64,000 bases of DNA, taken from positions 50,220,501 through 50,284,500 of the forward strand of contig NC_073637.1 of NCBI RefSeq assembly GCF_029407905.1, given 5' to 3'. The notes beneath the pieces are model-generated. The model searched no databases and had not been told where the DNA came from. It was given only the letters and a program-made list of their open reading frames with translations. This DNA comes from Bubalus kerabau. Lineage: Eukaryota; Chordata; Mammalia; Artiodactyla; Bovidae. Both the position numbers and the translations under genes were made by a program. Positions 45,677 through 57,306 of the stretch are shown piece after piece. How positions within the stretch are numbered: position 1 is the first letter of the stretch; the number at the start of each line of letters is the position of its first letter.

Positions 45677-45872
45677 AAGTGTTAGTTGCTCAGTCATGTC
45701 CTACTCTTTGTGACACCATGGACTGTAGCCTGGCAGGCTCCTCTGTCCGTGGGATTCTTTAGGCAAGAATACTGCAGTGGATTACCATTTCCTTCTCCAG
45801 GGGATCTTCCTGACCCAGGGATTGAACCTGGGTCTCCAGCATTGCAGGAGGATCCTTTATTGTCTTAGCCAC
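45677..45872 (-). mobile_element. Bov-tA SINE
   Basis: Reverse-complement Bov-tA. The outermost head bases are worn (cttagccacacttg). No TSD. Confidence 0.9.
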
Positions 45873-47342
45873 ACTTGTATATATCAGATTGGGGCAACTT
45901 TGTCTGTGTAGGTCCAATGAATGGACTCTCCCACTAGTTTCTTTCTTTGCTGTGACCCTCCCTTCCATTTTAAAGCTCTTTTGACCTTAGCTCCATCCTC
46001 TTCTCGCTAGACACTTCTCTTTCCTCTTTCTACTTACATTTAGTCTTGGTGCCAGCTTCCTCTCTGAACATGTTCCCTATCAAGAACACATAGCTTCTCT
46101 CTCTTCCCCTCTCCCGATGGACAGTTTAACGGGGCAGCAATGTTCTGGCCTGGGACAGTTGAGATGGTACCTAGCAGGGAGGTGGTAACACCAGCTTACA
46201 GGGCTGGCCTGCATCTCACAACCAAATTACCTGCCATACAGTAACTGCTTTGTTTAAGGAACAGCAGATACTATCTTCTCTTTCCTAGCAGCCTCCATCC
46301 GCCAGGGCTTTTCCCAGCATCTCAGAAGCACAAGTCCCCACTAGACTGAACCCTTGGAAGGGAACCCAGATACTCAAACCTGATTTTTAAATGATTCTGT
46401 TGGACTGCTTGCCTTGTACATTTAAAACACAGGCCTTTCAGGAAAATCAGCTTCATGAATATTCACTTCCCTTTTGCAGATTCAAATGCCTCATTGAGCC
46501 ACCACACACTTCACTTTTAGAAAAACAAATGGAAATCGGTTGATGTATTTTGTCAAGTTAGATGTATTCTTTCTCTTTTCTTTTTTTCAAGTTGAATGTC
46601 TTGTCCTCCAAAGTTTCTAGCTCTCTTTATTTCTTGTTCTCTTTGGCAATCTTCCTGGAATCAGAGGCAAATTTGAAGTGATTCTAAATTTAGGTTTTCA
46701 TACTCAGCAATGCCAGATACTGTATTTTTGCATATATGAGGTGGAACCAGAATCTTTACCTGTGAAGTAAGCACTATCCCATTTCAAACCTGAACGTCAG
46801 TCTGCATCAGTTGTGTCTATGATGGTCACATTGTGCATGGAGGTTCTGATGCGTTTTCTGAATTGTCCCTAGCCTACCTTTGGGGGGAGGGGGGCAATCT
46901 CAGCCTGGGAACGGAGGGGAGACACTTGGTAATCTCAGGGTTCTCCATCCTGTGTACATACCTGGATAATTCCTCACGTGCCTACTTTCTCCAGCATTTT
47001 TACTTAGAAGGAATAAAGTTAAGCAGAGCACACATGGATAAAGTCAGGTTTGAAGTAATCAGGAGATGCTTGGAAGGTAGACACATGAAGAATTCTTCCT
47101 TTATGTTGATGATGGGAGAATTATGAGTCACCGTATGGCTGGAAGCCTCAGGACCGCTGCAGCACTGGTTCCCCTGAGGACTGCCTGGTGGGGTGGCTTC
47201 TGTCCATTGCACAGTGTGCCCACTCTACATTTTTCCCTTGTCCTTCAACTCCTCTTGCCATTCAGTCATCCATGTGGCAGATGTCCAAGTGCTAAGGGAT
47301 TGGTCTTGGCAAAGATTTCCAAATCCAGTTTTAGGGAATGTT
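45873..47342. other. Non-coding stretch, nothing recognised
   Basis: 1.5 kb with moderate GC. ORF 46833-47126 (97 codons) shows no domain. No repeat recognised. Confidence 0.45.
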
Positions 47343-47355
47343 CATGCCCACCAAC

Positions 47356-47630
47356 TGGAGAAGGCAATGGTACCCCACTCCAGTACTCTTGCCTGGAAAA
47401 TCCCATGGATGGAGGAGCCTGGTAGGCTGCAGTCCATGGGGTTGAGAAGAGTCGGACACGACTGAGCGACTTTACTTTCACTTTTCACTTTCATGCATTG
47501 GAGAAGGAAATGGCAACCCACTCCAGTGTTCTTGCCTGGAGAGTCCCAGGGACGGGGGAACCTGGTGGGCTGCTGTCTCTGGGGTCACACAGAATCGGAC
47601 ACGACTGAAGTGACTTAGCAGCAGCAGCAG
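47356..47630 (+). mobile_element. Bov-A2 SINE dimer
   Basis: Two monomers, linker and (AGC)n tail. TSD catgcccaccaac / catgcccagcaac (47343-47355 and 47631-47643; 1 of 13 differs). Confidence 0.95.
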
Positions 47631-47749
47631 CATGCCCAGCAACACCTCTAGCATGTGGGACTTGTGTGTTGTGCTCTTGTTGTCCATCTTGGCCAACCCT
47701 CCAGTGGGCCTGGGTGATTCCATTTATAACCTGAATCAGATCATTGCAC

Positions 47750-48552
47750 TATCCACATGGAAATTTAAAGCTGTTCCCAAGTCCTCAAAGGCTTACATGC
47801 CCTGGTTCCTGGCTTCCTCTGTCAACCAGTCCCCCCTGTCCCCCAGCTTTCTGCTTGCTCACCAGTTCCATCCTCTTGGGCCTTCTTGCTGACTTCAAAC
47901 CTGCAGGCCTACTTTCCCCAGAGTGCCTTTACATAGCTCAGTCTGGAACACTGGGCTGTCCCATTTCATGTAGGTCTCCACTCAGACCGCAACTTCTCTA
48001 AATGGCTTTCCTTGGCCAGTGCCTCTAAATATAAGACCAACCTGTCACTCTGTCTTCTTACCCCAGTGGCTTTCAGACTCACTCACCTGTCACCCACAGT
48101 GAGAAATACATTTTGTATCATGACCCCATGTGAAGTATACAGAAGAACTACAGTGAAAATTTCATAAACAGTGCCTATGTTTACTATGGGAGATGCCCTC
48201 CAATATCTCCCATTTCATTCTGTTCTATTCCATTTCATCCCATACCATCCTAATCATTTTATTAAAAATCCTGCTGGCTATATCCTTGCAAACAGATTTT
48301 ACCGCCAACTGAATGGGTAAGGTGTACCCTGTGATGGTCTCACCCTGCTAATAAAGTCAAGTCTTCCTTTTTCTTCATAGCTGTTGTGTTCTGCATACTT
48401 TTGTTTATCATCTAGCTTTCCTTCTAGAGTGTAAGGACATGAAGGACAATAAAAAATGCAGATTTTGACATGTTTATCACTGTTTTATCCATAGTGCTCA
48501 GGGACATACATATAGGCCCTCAATAAGTATTCCTTGAATGATTGACTCAGTG
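47750..48552 (+). mobile_element. L2 LINE 3' region, interrupted
   Basis: 47750-48060 follows the L2 3' region ('aaatggctttccttggccag', 'ctgtcactctgtcttcttac'). The L2 end resumes at about 48405-48552 ('ttctagagtgtaaggacatg', 'agtgctcagggacatacata', 'ccctcaataagtattccttg'). A different old sequence (48062-48355) lies between. Confidence 0.65.
48062..48355. repeat. Old repeat inserted in L2, DNA-transposon-like
   Basis: Begins 'cagtggctttcagactcact' and includes 'gagaaatacattttgtatca' and 'gcaaacagattttaccgcca'. Its placement inside an L2 and its texture suggest a non-autonomous DNA element, but the family is not certain. Confidence 0.4.
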
Positions 48553-49010
48553 AATGTGTTTATGAAAAAGAGATTTTGTTTGCAAGTAATTTGGGATAAT
48601 CCAGTATATTCTACATCCCTCCCAAACATTCATAGTTCCCATTAGGGTGTTTAAAACTCCAAGATGTTCTCTAGTAAAGAAAGCTGTTTGGTTTTGTTAA
48701 CCCCAGGATTCAGAAATTAATGGACTCTCTCAGAACCCGTCCTAAGAACATACCTATTAAGGGGTCATGGGGCATTGCTGATACTCATCACAGTTCACAA
48801 AAATACCTAGGTGAACAAAGCTGTAGTGAATACTAAACACAGGCGATAGTGGGGTCCTGGAGCCATCACATTCTCCCTGAAATGGAGGCGTTAACCCTTC
48901 AGTTACTGAATGCAGAGAAGGCCCAGGGATCCTGAGGGAGGGATTGAGTGGTTGGAGCACAAGGATGGGGGCACTTGGGTGAATTAGGACAACAGTGGCT
49001 GTATTCCAAG
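48553..49010. other. Non-coding stretch, nothing recognised
   Basis: The 160-codon minus ORF at 48757-49239 runs into the neighbouring SINE and is not taken as a gene. Confidence 0.5.
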
Positions 49011-49016
49011 GTGAGG

Positions 49017-49214
49017 TGTGTGTGTGCACACATTCGGTCATGTTGACTCTTTGTGACCCTATGGACTGTAGCTTTCCAGGCTCCTCTGTCCATGGGGTTC
49101 TCCAGACAAGAATACTGGGTTGGATTGCCGTTCCCTTCTTCCGGGGATCTTCCTGACCCAGAGATCGAACTTGTGATCTCTTGGATCTCCTGCATTGGCA
49201 GGCAGGTTCTTTAA
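49017..49214 (-). mobile_element. Bov-tA SINE, head truncated
   Basis: Reverse-complement body and B box (agagatcgaacttgtgat), ending at 'ggcaggttcttta'. The A box is missing. Confidence 0.88.
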
Positions 49215-50575
49215 AGGAGATACTTAAATGTTTTTGCAACTGGGATATTTGTTCCTGTCTGTACCCTTGAATTTAAAGCCTGAGCAAAGAATTACTCTGC
49301 CTTATTTCTCTAATCTTTTAGTTGGGGGATCATCATCCCCAACGACGTGGCCAAGGGATCAAGGGGAGAGAGCAGAAGTCCAAGACATCTTCCTTCTCTT
49401 GGCCTAGAGGGAGAGTAATGGAGAGAACCTCCTTGAGAAGCAGCAGGAAGAGGCAGGGACTCATTAGGGGCTGCTTGGCATGCAGTGGGTCATAGTGTTT
49501 GTTTTTTAAGATGGACATTTAGAAGGGCCAAATCTTTGAGTGATGAGAAATTAGGCCCTGAGTAAATAAATGTTAGCTGCCATTATTATTATTATTATTT
49601 CTTTTAACCATTTTAATCACAGCCTGGGATACTATATTCAGTACCTAAATTCAGTACTTTAATTCTGAAAGTAGCATTCAGCTTTTATGATTGCAAATTT
49701 TTATTCTTTCCTAATCAACTTTGGCTCTACTTCCTTCTTTTCTTTCCTCAAAAATGTAAATTAAATGCAAATTAAGCAGTAGAGTTGTCTGTCTGCTGTT
49801 CCTGTTTGCCCAGTTCTCTGGTCCTGAGGTGGTGGTGCCCTTTTTTTCTGACAGGACAGCTATTTTATTTGCTGTGTTTCTGCAGTTGCACATTATCATA
49901 AAAGCATGATTTCCCAGGTTATGCTCATTTCCAGGAGGGAGATCTGGGCTGCACTATACCACAGTAGATATTGTTTTTAAATCAGAAAACTGTTTCAATA
50001 CTCTGTTCAACAATTCATCAGCTACTACTAGGAAAGATGACTACTGTAAATGGCTCAGTGGTTTCGTTCACTTTGTCCAGTGTGAAGTGAAAGGCACAAA
50101 GAGTGACGCTGCAGGCAGAACATCCCTTCAAAGGCGACATGCTTCATCCTAGTGTGTGGCGTGTGCATTGTCTTTGTGGACGGAAGTATTAGCTGTATGG
50201 TAGCCCTGGAGAAGGGCGGTGTCCGGGGTGTCTAAAGGAGCGCTGGAAGATGAAGGCCATAAGCAAGCCTGAAGAGATGGAACAGTGCTCCAGGATCGCT
50301 GCAAACGCTCAGAGCCTTTCTCATTGGAGCAATGTTGTGTGAGTCTCCAGTGGAAAATGCCTCAAAGGTATTCAGGAACCATCAGGAATTCCCTCTTTCA
50401 TGAACCGCAAGGGTTAACAGCATGCAGAGCCCAGTAAGACTGAGAACTGGAATGGAAGTGCAGTCTGGCTCGTCTTGCATCCTCTGGTGATTATCTCTGT
50501 GTTTTTCTCTTTGCTGAGATGGCCTTGAGTTAAAAGGCACAGCCTTTAACTTGCTTCCTCAGCGCTGGTGTAACT
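49215..50575. other. Non-coding stretch containing a CpG-richer unit
   Basis: No known repeat. 50115-50310 has about nine CpGs in under 200 bases (including ggcgtg, gacgg, ggcggtgtccggg, agcgctgg), a contrast to the surroundings. Stops occur in all frames, so any function would be non-coding or a UTR. A small ATT-repeat lies near 49580-49600. Confidence 0.4.
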
Positions 50576-50579
50576 GGCC

Positions 50580-50925
50580 TTCGATACGGAACAAATCCAA
50601 GTTCATTTTCACTTTGACAATTGGCTGTGTGACTTTGGGAGAGTTACTGCACTTCTTTGTGCTATGATAAGAATAATGATTTCTATGTACCAGCCTTGCT
50701 GTGGTCATGAAATCACAAGAAGTCATGCTCTTGAGCTCAACATTCTGGGTTCAGATCCCAGTTCAGCCACTTGTCAGTTGCGTGTGGTGTTGGTAGTTTC
50801 CAGCTGCTCAGTCTCGTTTCCAATGCTTGGTCTCATGTGCAAAAGACAAATACTGACCATATCTGCATCATGGGGGTGTCTCTAGGATAAAAGGTCATCA
50901 TAGTGCATGGTAAGTTCTTAGCCCT
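50580..50925 (+). mobile_element. MIR SINE relics, two in tandem
   Basis: 'caattggctgtgtgactttg' and 'gatttctatg' from one MIR (to about 50700), then a second that restarts at 'ttctgggttcagatcccagt' and ends near 50925. Both sense. Confidence 0.7.
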
Positions 50926-51297
50926 GGAACTTTTTCAAAGGAAGCCGTTGGTAAACATCAGCCATTATCAACACAAACAGTATTACATGCGAGGTTGATA
51001 GTAGGTGCTTGGCAAATCTTAGTTCTCCCATTTCTAGAATGTTCCCATTCAGGGGTTTATTTATTTATTTGTTGCCTGCTAATGAAAACTTGCCTGACAA
51101 GGGAAGTTCTTAAGGCTGTTGTTAATTGTGCAATCTTCCCCCTTGAAACCTCCTTCTGTGGGAGCCTTAGAGGTCAGAGTCATTTTGGAATAAGGAACCT
51201 TTTGTCTCTGATATTCTTGCACAAAAGAGAGGATGGGCCATGACTGATTTTACCAGCAGTTAAAGATAATTGTCACAAAGATTGGGGAGGTGTGACA
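50926..51297. other. Non-coding stretch, nothing recognised
   Basis: TTTA-type run at 51057-51070. No gene or repeat recognised. Confidence 0.45.
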
Positions 51298-51299
51298 GG

Positions 51300-51530
51300 A
51301 AGGAGTACAGACTGTGGGATCAGATGAGGGGGATTGAAGCCAGTCCAACCTCTTTTTCAGCTGTGGCCTTAGGCTAGTTGGTTTTTTTTTTTTTTTTTTT
51401 TTAACCATTCTGGGCTTCCAGCTCTTCATCTGGAGAATTGTAATGAAAATAATGCCCGTATGAAAGGCTGATGAAATGAGATCTCTGATGTGAAAAGTGC
51501 CTGTTTCGCAAACCAGTAAGCACCATAGAC
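51300..51530 (+). mobile_element. MIR SINE with an inserted T run
   Basis: Sense MIR ('gtacagactgtgggatcaga', 'cttcatctggagaattgtaa', 'gctgatgaaatgagatctct'). A T run of about 22 bases (51381-51402) interrupts the core. Confidence 0.75.
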
Positions 51531-52193
51531 ATGTGAAGACATAAAAATCAAGGAAGTTGATTCTATTACTTTAAGTCTCCAGAAGGGAAGGATTTTGGAA
51601 ATAAAATAAAAAAGGAAAGCAACAGCACTGTCTTAATGAGTCGTGGTAGCACAACAAATGCTCTGTTTGCTTAAAAATTTTCAACAGAAAATGAGGGCAA
51701 GGATCAGAAGGAATGAGGATTCAGATTTGACTGCTTCTAAAAGTGCTTCTCTATTTAAACCTTATACTTGAATATGCTACATTTTAAAGACAGAACATGG
51801 GCAGGTATCTGGAATTTAGTGCAATTGCTACATTCCAATTAGGTCATAACATAAAACTTGAGGTACACAGAACCAGACGGTGAGGAATGACATTTGGCCT
51901 GGCTTATTCCCTGTTCTATGATTATATCAAGATTATGGAAAAACATAGCTAAATACACCTCCCTGCTTAACATTTCATTTCTCACGTGGAAGGTATATAG
52001 AATTTGTTGTTAATACCTGAGTGCAATAGACATTTTGATGCTTGCCAAATATTTTCAAGATTTTATTTTCCAGGCAAAAAGTAAGATTACAATTTCTGTT
52101 TCCCTTGGGCTTGCCCATGTGACTCATTCTGGCCAGTGTGGTATGAGCAGAGGAGACATACCTTACTTCTGGACTACAGCATTTGAATCACTG
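51531..52193. other. Non-coding stretch, nothing recognised
   Basis: No gene or repeat identified. Confidence 0.45.
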
Positions 52194-52203
52194 CTTTGAG
52201 ACA

Positions 52204-52414
52204 ATGGTGGTCGTTTAGTCATTAAGTCGTGTCTGACTCTTGCGAACACATGGACTGTAGCCTCACAGGCTCCTCTGCCCATGGGATTCTTCAGGCAAGA
52301 GTATCAGAGTGGGTTGCCAGTTCCTTCTCCAGAGGATCTTCCCGACCCAGGAATTGAACCTGGGTCTCCTGCATTTCAGGTGGATTCTTTACTGACTGAA
52401 CTATGAGGGAAGCC
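52204..52414 (-). mobile_element. Bov-tA SINE
   Basis: Reverse-complement, complete to the head (gaactatgagggaagcc). The TSD ctttgagaca (10 bp, exact) is at 52194-52203 and 52415-52424. Confidence 0.94.
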
Positions 52415-52640
52415 CTTTGAGACACTAAGAGCTCCATTTTCTTTCATGTAAAGTTACTGGCAATGTTGGAAGGAGTAGTTGCTCTGTTAGCTGGGACTCT
52501 AAGTGACCAAGAAGAACAGAGCTCCCCTGCTGATATGTGAGGCATATATAATGTCAGGAGGAAATACATCTAACTCTAAGCTGCTGGGGTTTGGGAAGTT
52601 GTAACCTTGTCTATCCTCTTGCAGAGACAGTCAAATCTTA

Positions 52641-52955
52641 CAAATTAAAAAAAAATTCTTTTCCCATTAGGTTATTACAGAATATTGAGCAGAGTTTCCT
52701 GTGCTATACTGTAGGTCCTACTGGTTATCTGTTTTAAACATAGCATTGTGTACATGTCAGTCTCAAACTCCCAATCTGTCCCTCCCCTACACTATTGCCC
52801 CAGAAATGTAAAGGGATAAACAAGATGTGGTACATATACATTGTACAATGGAATATTACTCAGCCATTAAAAAGATTGAAATAATGCCATTTGCAGCAAC
52901 ACGGATGGACCCAGAGATTGTCATACTAAGTGAAGTAAGTCAGACAAAGAAAGTC
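52641..52955 (-). mobile_element. Short L1 with 5' inversion (twin-primed)
   Basis: 52641-52802 is the reverse complement of an artiodactyl L1 3' end ('tttcccattaggttattaca', 'tcaaactcccaatctgtccc'). From about 52811 the direction flips to sense ORF2 end ('acaagatgtggtacatatac', 'caatggaatattactcagcc', 'gtgaagtaagtcagacaaag'). The TSD agtcaaatc is at 52629-52637 and 52952-52960, and a third copy follows at 52976-52984. Confidence 0.85.
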
Positions 52956-52984
52956 AAATCCTGTAAGTCAGACAAAGTCAAATC

Positions 52985-53190
52985 CATCTTTTAATTTTAA
53001 CCTCTGCCACATACTGTAAGACCCTAGACACATTACCTTAACATTTCTCAGCCTCCATTCCCTCATCTGTATTGTTATTTCATTGGAAGATTATAATAAT
53101 GCTAAATTTGTAGCATTGTTGTGAGAATTAAATAAAGCAAAGTACTTAGGATAGAACCTGGCATATGGCAGGCAGAAAGAAATGAATTTC
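52985..53190 (+). mobile_element. MIR SINE
   Basis: Sense MIR: 'acctctgccacatactgtaa', 'ccattccctcatctgtattg', 'gcattgttgtgagaattaaa', 'gatagaacctggcatatggc'. Confidence 0.82.
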
Positions 53191-53344
53191 TTTTTGTTAT
53201 TACTATTTTATTAGAATCATAGGCTCTTATTATTTGAATGCCATTTAGATACCATCTACTCTAACATTTTTTATTTTTCATCACTGATAGAGGATAGCAG
53301 TTAGTTTGTTAATCACTAAATAAAGTTTTTGTTATGTAGTACTT

Positions 53345-53557
53345 GTGTGTGTGTGTTAGTTGCTCAGTCATGTCTGACTGTTTGTAACCCCATGGACAGT
53401 AGCCTGCCAAGCCCCTCTGTCCATGGAATTCTCTAGGCATGAATAATGGGGTGTGTAACCATTTCCTTCTATAGGGGATCTTCCCAATCCAGGGATTGAA
53501 CTTAGGTATCCCGCATTGCATGCAGATTCTTTACCATCAGAGCTACCAGGGAAACCC
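53345..53557 (-). mobile_element. Bov-tA SINE
   Basis: Reverse complement with a short (TG)n start. TSD tatgtagtactt / tatgtggtacat (53333-53344 and 53558-53569; 2 of 12 differ). Confidence 0.92.
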
Positions 53558-53708
53558 TATGTGGTACATGATTCCCTTGGAAATTGCCAGATAAACTTGT
53601 ACAAGTAGGGTTCCTAACTTCCATCTGATTCACAAAAGAGTTCATCTCCAAACATAGAGCATCACTTTTGTAAGGACTCTGCTGGCTTTAAGGTTTTATC
53701 ATTCTAAA

Positions 53709-53901
53709 GAAAGTGAAGTCGCTCAATCACATCCGACTCTTTGCGACCCCATGGACTGTAGCCTACCAGGCTCCTCTGTCCATGGGATTTTCTAGACAAT
53801 GGGTTGCCATTTCCTTCTCCAGAGGATCTTTCTGACCCAGTGATTGAACCCGGATCTCCTGCATTGCAGGCAGATGCTTTACCATCTGAGCCACCAAGTG
53901 C
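53709..53901 (-). mobile_element. Bov-tA SINE with a small internal deletion
   Basis: Reverse complement. The 'ggcaagaatactggagtggg' block is shortened to 'agacaatggg' (about 53795-53804). The TSD ttttatcattctaaa (15 bp, exact) is at 53694-53708 and 53902-53916. Confidence 0.95.
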
Positions 53902-53916
53902 TTTTATCATTCTAAA

Positions 53917-54599
53917 TGTCTTGTTTAAACCAAGATATATCTGTGTAATCCTTCTGATATCCCTAATTAGAAAGAGAAAAGAAGCTTATTCAGCCTGACC
54001 TATTGCACACTGCCATTGTCCTAATGGCCCTGAGTGTAATGTCTCTGGGTCTGGAGGCATCCCTCCCTTGGAGAGCAGCTCTATGGCCTTTCCTTTCGGG
54101 CATCTTCAGCCTGGGCTGTCATGGGGCAGTGAGGCTTACAGCGTGCTGGGAGAACTGGGATAACAGGATCTGGAATAAATAGGAAGCAGAAACTGAGACA
54201 CTCTTAGAAAGAGATGGCATTAGGGAAGGGTAGACGATCACTCAGGATACCCCAATGCAGGTTCCATAGCCGTGGTTCAGTGCTAGACTGGCCTGCAAGT
54301 GGCTATGGAGAGGTATGCTCAGCAGTGATGCAGAAGCACAGATGCAGCCAAGCCTGGGAAGATCAACTACTGGTCCACTCACTTCTGGGAAATGGGGCTG
54401 AAAGGGAAGAAGATGCAGCTAGCTAGCTAAGGCATATGTTAGATGCCCCAACCCCAGGATGACAAACAGACCTAAGGACTTAGCCTTCCTGGTGTGGAAC
54501 AGGAAGCAGAATGACCTTCAGGTTAATTTTTGATGATTGCATTCACTTGGAGAGAGCTAGGGCTGGAGCAGAGATGCCAGCCTTAGGGTTATCAGCTTT
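53917..54599. other. Non-coding stretch, nothing recognised
   Basis: No known repeat. ORF 54214-54426 (70 codons) has no domain. Confidence 0.45.
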
Positions 54600-54760
54600 T
54601 TATTCCACAAATATTTGCTAAAAATGTCTTAGATACCAAGCATTGTGTTAGTTGTTCTGGATCCAAAGGCAGGAACAAAGAACAAAGATTATCCTCTGTC
54701 CTCAAGGAACTCATAATCAAGTTGAAGATTACAAACGCACACATAGTGCCATTTTGTTTG
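54600..54760 (-). mobile_element. L2 LINE 3' end relic
   Basis: Reverse strand of the L2 end: 'attccacaaatatttgctaa', 'accaagcattgtgttagttg', then 'cctcaaggaactcataatca'. Confidence 0.7.
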
Positions 54761-54980
54761 ATAGGGCAGATAATGGGACTGAAAAATTATGGATTTTTTT
54801 TAGTGTTATCAGATAACATTACCTGATTTGCTCTGGGATAGGAATATTCTCTTTCTTTTTCTCTTTGCTCCCAGGATAGCTGTGACATGCTTTCCTATTT
54901 CCATGAGCATGTTTCTGCAAGCCTGACTTCTTTGTTCTTTCCAGTCTAAGTTATTCTTTTAGGCCTGTGTTTGTTGATGG

Positions 54981-55198
54981 GCTGGGCTTCCTGAGTGGCT
55001 CAGTGGTAAAGAACCTGCCTGCCAGTGCAGGAGACACTGGGGTTCAATCCCTGAGTCAGGAACATCTCCTGGAGAAGGAAATGGCAACTCACTCCAGTAT
55101 TCTTGCTTGGGAAATCTCATGGGCAGAGGAGCTTGGTGGGCTACAGTCCATGGGGTTGCAAAAGAGTCGGACATGACTTAGCGACTAAACAGCAACAA
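54981..55198 (+). mobile_element. Bov-tA SINE
   Basis: Head 'gggcttcctgagtggctcag', B-box-like 'ggttcaatccctg' and a body ending 'catgacttagcgactaaaca'. No clear TSD. Confidence 0.92.
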
Positions 55199-55292
55199 AT
55201 TGCTGCTCTCATCACTCCTATCTTAAAAAAAAAAATCCTAAACTCATTAGACACAGCTAGAAAAATCATTGTTTTCTTTGGGCGTCTCTACT

Positions 55293-55320
55293 CTCACTTA
55301 CCCTTGAAAAGGTAAGTGAG
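55293..55320. repeat. Perfect 10-bp hairpin with splice-donor consensus on both strands
   Basis: ctcacttacc (55293-55302) and ggtaagtgag (55311-55320) are exact inverted repeats with an 8-base loop. Each arm contains GTAAGT: AAG|GTAAGT on plus, GGG|GTAAGT-like on minus. Confidence 0.85.
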
Positions 55321-56245
55321 TATGTTGCCAAATTTTTTTCTTTTTAAATAGTCTCTTATTTATCCCCTTTGGGTCTCCTTTCCTTTGAGAGTGTGAACCC
55401 AGGAAATGATACTGAAGTTTTCTTGGGCATTTTATCAATAAAATCAGCTCTTCTTAAAGCTAAAGCCCACACTGATTGTCATCCACATTTAAAAACTCCA
55501 CTGGATTATTTTTATTACTCCTTGCAGAATGCTTTCTTGTTTTCTTGAGTTTTATCATTTTTATAACATCTCAGATAGGCCATTCTACAAAGGAAGAACG
55601 TGTGCTCTAAGATACTTCATTTCAGTGACAACAGCATCATGGGTTGCAAGGAGATAGCAATGTACAGCCCCAGTGACCTGCCCCAGTTTCTGGTTATCTG
55701 TGTTTTTAAATAGCTACTTCTCTGTGATGCCGTGGAGCATAGTGTTTTTCAGAAATGCACATGTGTGAGTTCTGCAGTAGATACAAGAAAAGAAACCTGA
55801 AGGCCCTATTGCACGAAGCATGAGTAGCACCAACTTCAGTGGTAGAAGTGAGGCAGACAAGCTGGCAGGGTCCGGAGCAGCCACTATTATTGCTCAAGTA
55901 AACAGGCACATCTAAGTAATTAGTAACACATTCTCATAATTGCTTCCCAAATGGCCGAGGCATTTGGTTTTCTACAGCAGGATTCTGAAAGCTTGATAGA
56001 TGCGCACTGGGACATCTATTTGCTCACAGTCTCCTCTCATCCCGTCTCATCTTTGAACTTGTGTACACAGAAAATTGATCCATTTACTCTCTTTGTCTTT
56101 TTGTTTGGGATGTTTGATTTGTAACTTCCTTTCATCTTTTCCCCAACCTTGACCCATCTCCTCTCCCATTTTGGAATTTTTAATTATCTTTGTCTTAAAG
56201 TTTTAGTTCATCAGACCTCCACTTTGTGGCTCTTCCACAAAACCC
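55321..56245. other. Non-coding stretch, nothing recognised
   Basis: No repeat or gene recognised. Confidence 0.45.
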
Positions 56246-56256
56246 CTCAGATTCCT

Positions 56257-56337
56257 TGTTATTGTCGTGTCCGGATTTTACGACCCCACGAACTGCAGCA
56301 CGCCAGGCTTTCCTGTCCTTCGCTATCTCTGAGTTTG
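56257..56337 (-). mobile_element. BovB LINE 3' tip, 81 bases
   Basis: Diverged reverse complement of the BovB end ('acgaccccacgaactgcagc', 'acgccaggctttcctgtcct'). The TSD ctcagattcct (11 bp, exact) is at 56246-56256 and 56338-56348, so this tiny fragment is a complete insertion. Confidence 0.88.
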
Positions 56338-56348
56338 CTCAGATTCCT

Positions 56349-56934
56349 ACAGAGATGGAAATCCCATCAGATACAGTGAAGAACCCTTAGAACCTTATAG
56401 CCTTCAGGTTGGAAGTGACTTTGAACGTTTTAGGGATCAGTTCTTTGGTGTGACTTGCCAAAAGAAGGTTTCTATTTCTAAGGGGAGAAAGCATTTTTTC
56501 ACAAAAGCTCAAAAGACTGGGACATCAAGTAACTCTTACAAAACATTTTGATGAGTTAAGTGTAAATGAATCAGAAGCATATGGATTGAATTTCCCTCAA
56601 AATACACATGGGTTTAAAAATTAAGGGGAAAAGTGCTTGGCAAAATTCTCTTTGGGTTTGGCCAAGTCTGATTCTTTTGAAAACTTGTTCAAGACATGAT
56701 GCCAATCTCGAAATGCTCCGCTTTCACACATCTCTGGTTCAGAGTGCTCTCTTCCTTAGAACCCTGTCTTTGACTGCTTTGTTCACTATTGTCAGGATGG
56801 TGTCCTCTCAGTAATCCTAATCAGCATGACATCTAAAAGCAGAAAGCTATGTGAAAATCCTCTACCATGCAGGAACTGCTAATGACCAGATCTTTGTAAG
56901 GATGTTGAATAGGCAGCCTATGATTCTTGTACGT
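56349..56934. other. Non-coding stretch, nothing recognised
   Basis: No gene or repeat recognised. Confidence 0.45.
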
Positions 56935-57070
56935 CCCAGTCATTTATTGAATATCTGTTACACAGTAGGCACCTAGATGAACCAAGTATGGTCTCCCTAA
57001 TCAAAAAATTTATATAATCTGTGGATTAAGAAAGCAGACCTACATTATGATAGAAGGCAATGGGATGAAT
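56935..57070 (-). mobile_element. L2 LINE 3' end relic
   Basis: Reverse strand of the L2 end: 'catttattgaatatctgtta', 'cacagtaggcacctagatga', then a worn remainder to about 57070. Confidence 0.55.
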
Positions 57071-57306
57071 ATTGTATGTTACCCTGATGGGCCACAGCAT
57101 TCACTCCAGGTGATTTATCTAGCTAGACTCTTGCTTCTTGTTGGCATTTTGATAGTTGCTTTCTAGTTCACATGCTCTTGAATTTGAGGATCTTATAGAG
57201 ATGCAGATAGGGTTGAATAAGAAAGAAAAAGAAGACTATAGCCACAGTGGGAAGCCATGTCACCCTAGGGTTGAAAGGACAAGGGGAAATGGAGTTAACA
57301 GAACCC

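Noticed and set aside
48757..49239. 160-codon minus-strand ORF
   Set aside because: Its first third is Bov-tA SINE sequence read in one frame; the remainder has no recognisable domain.
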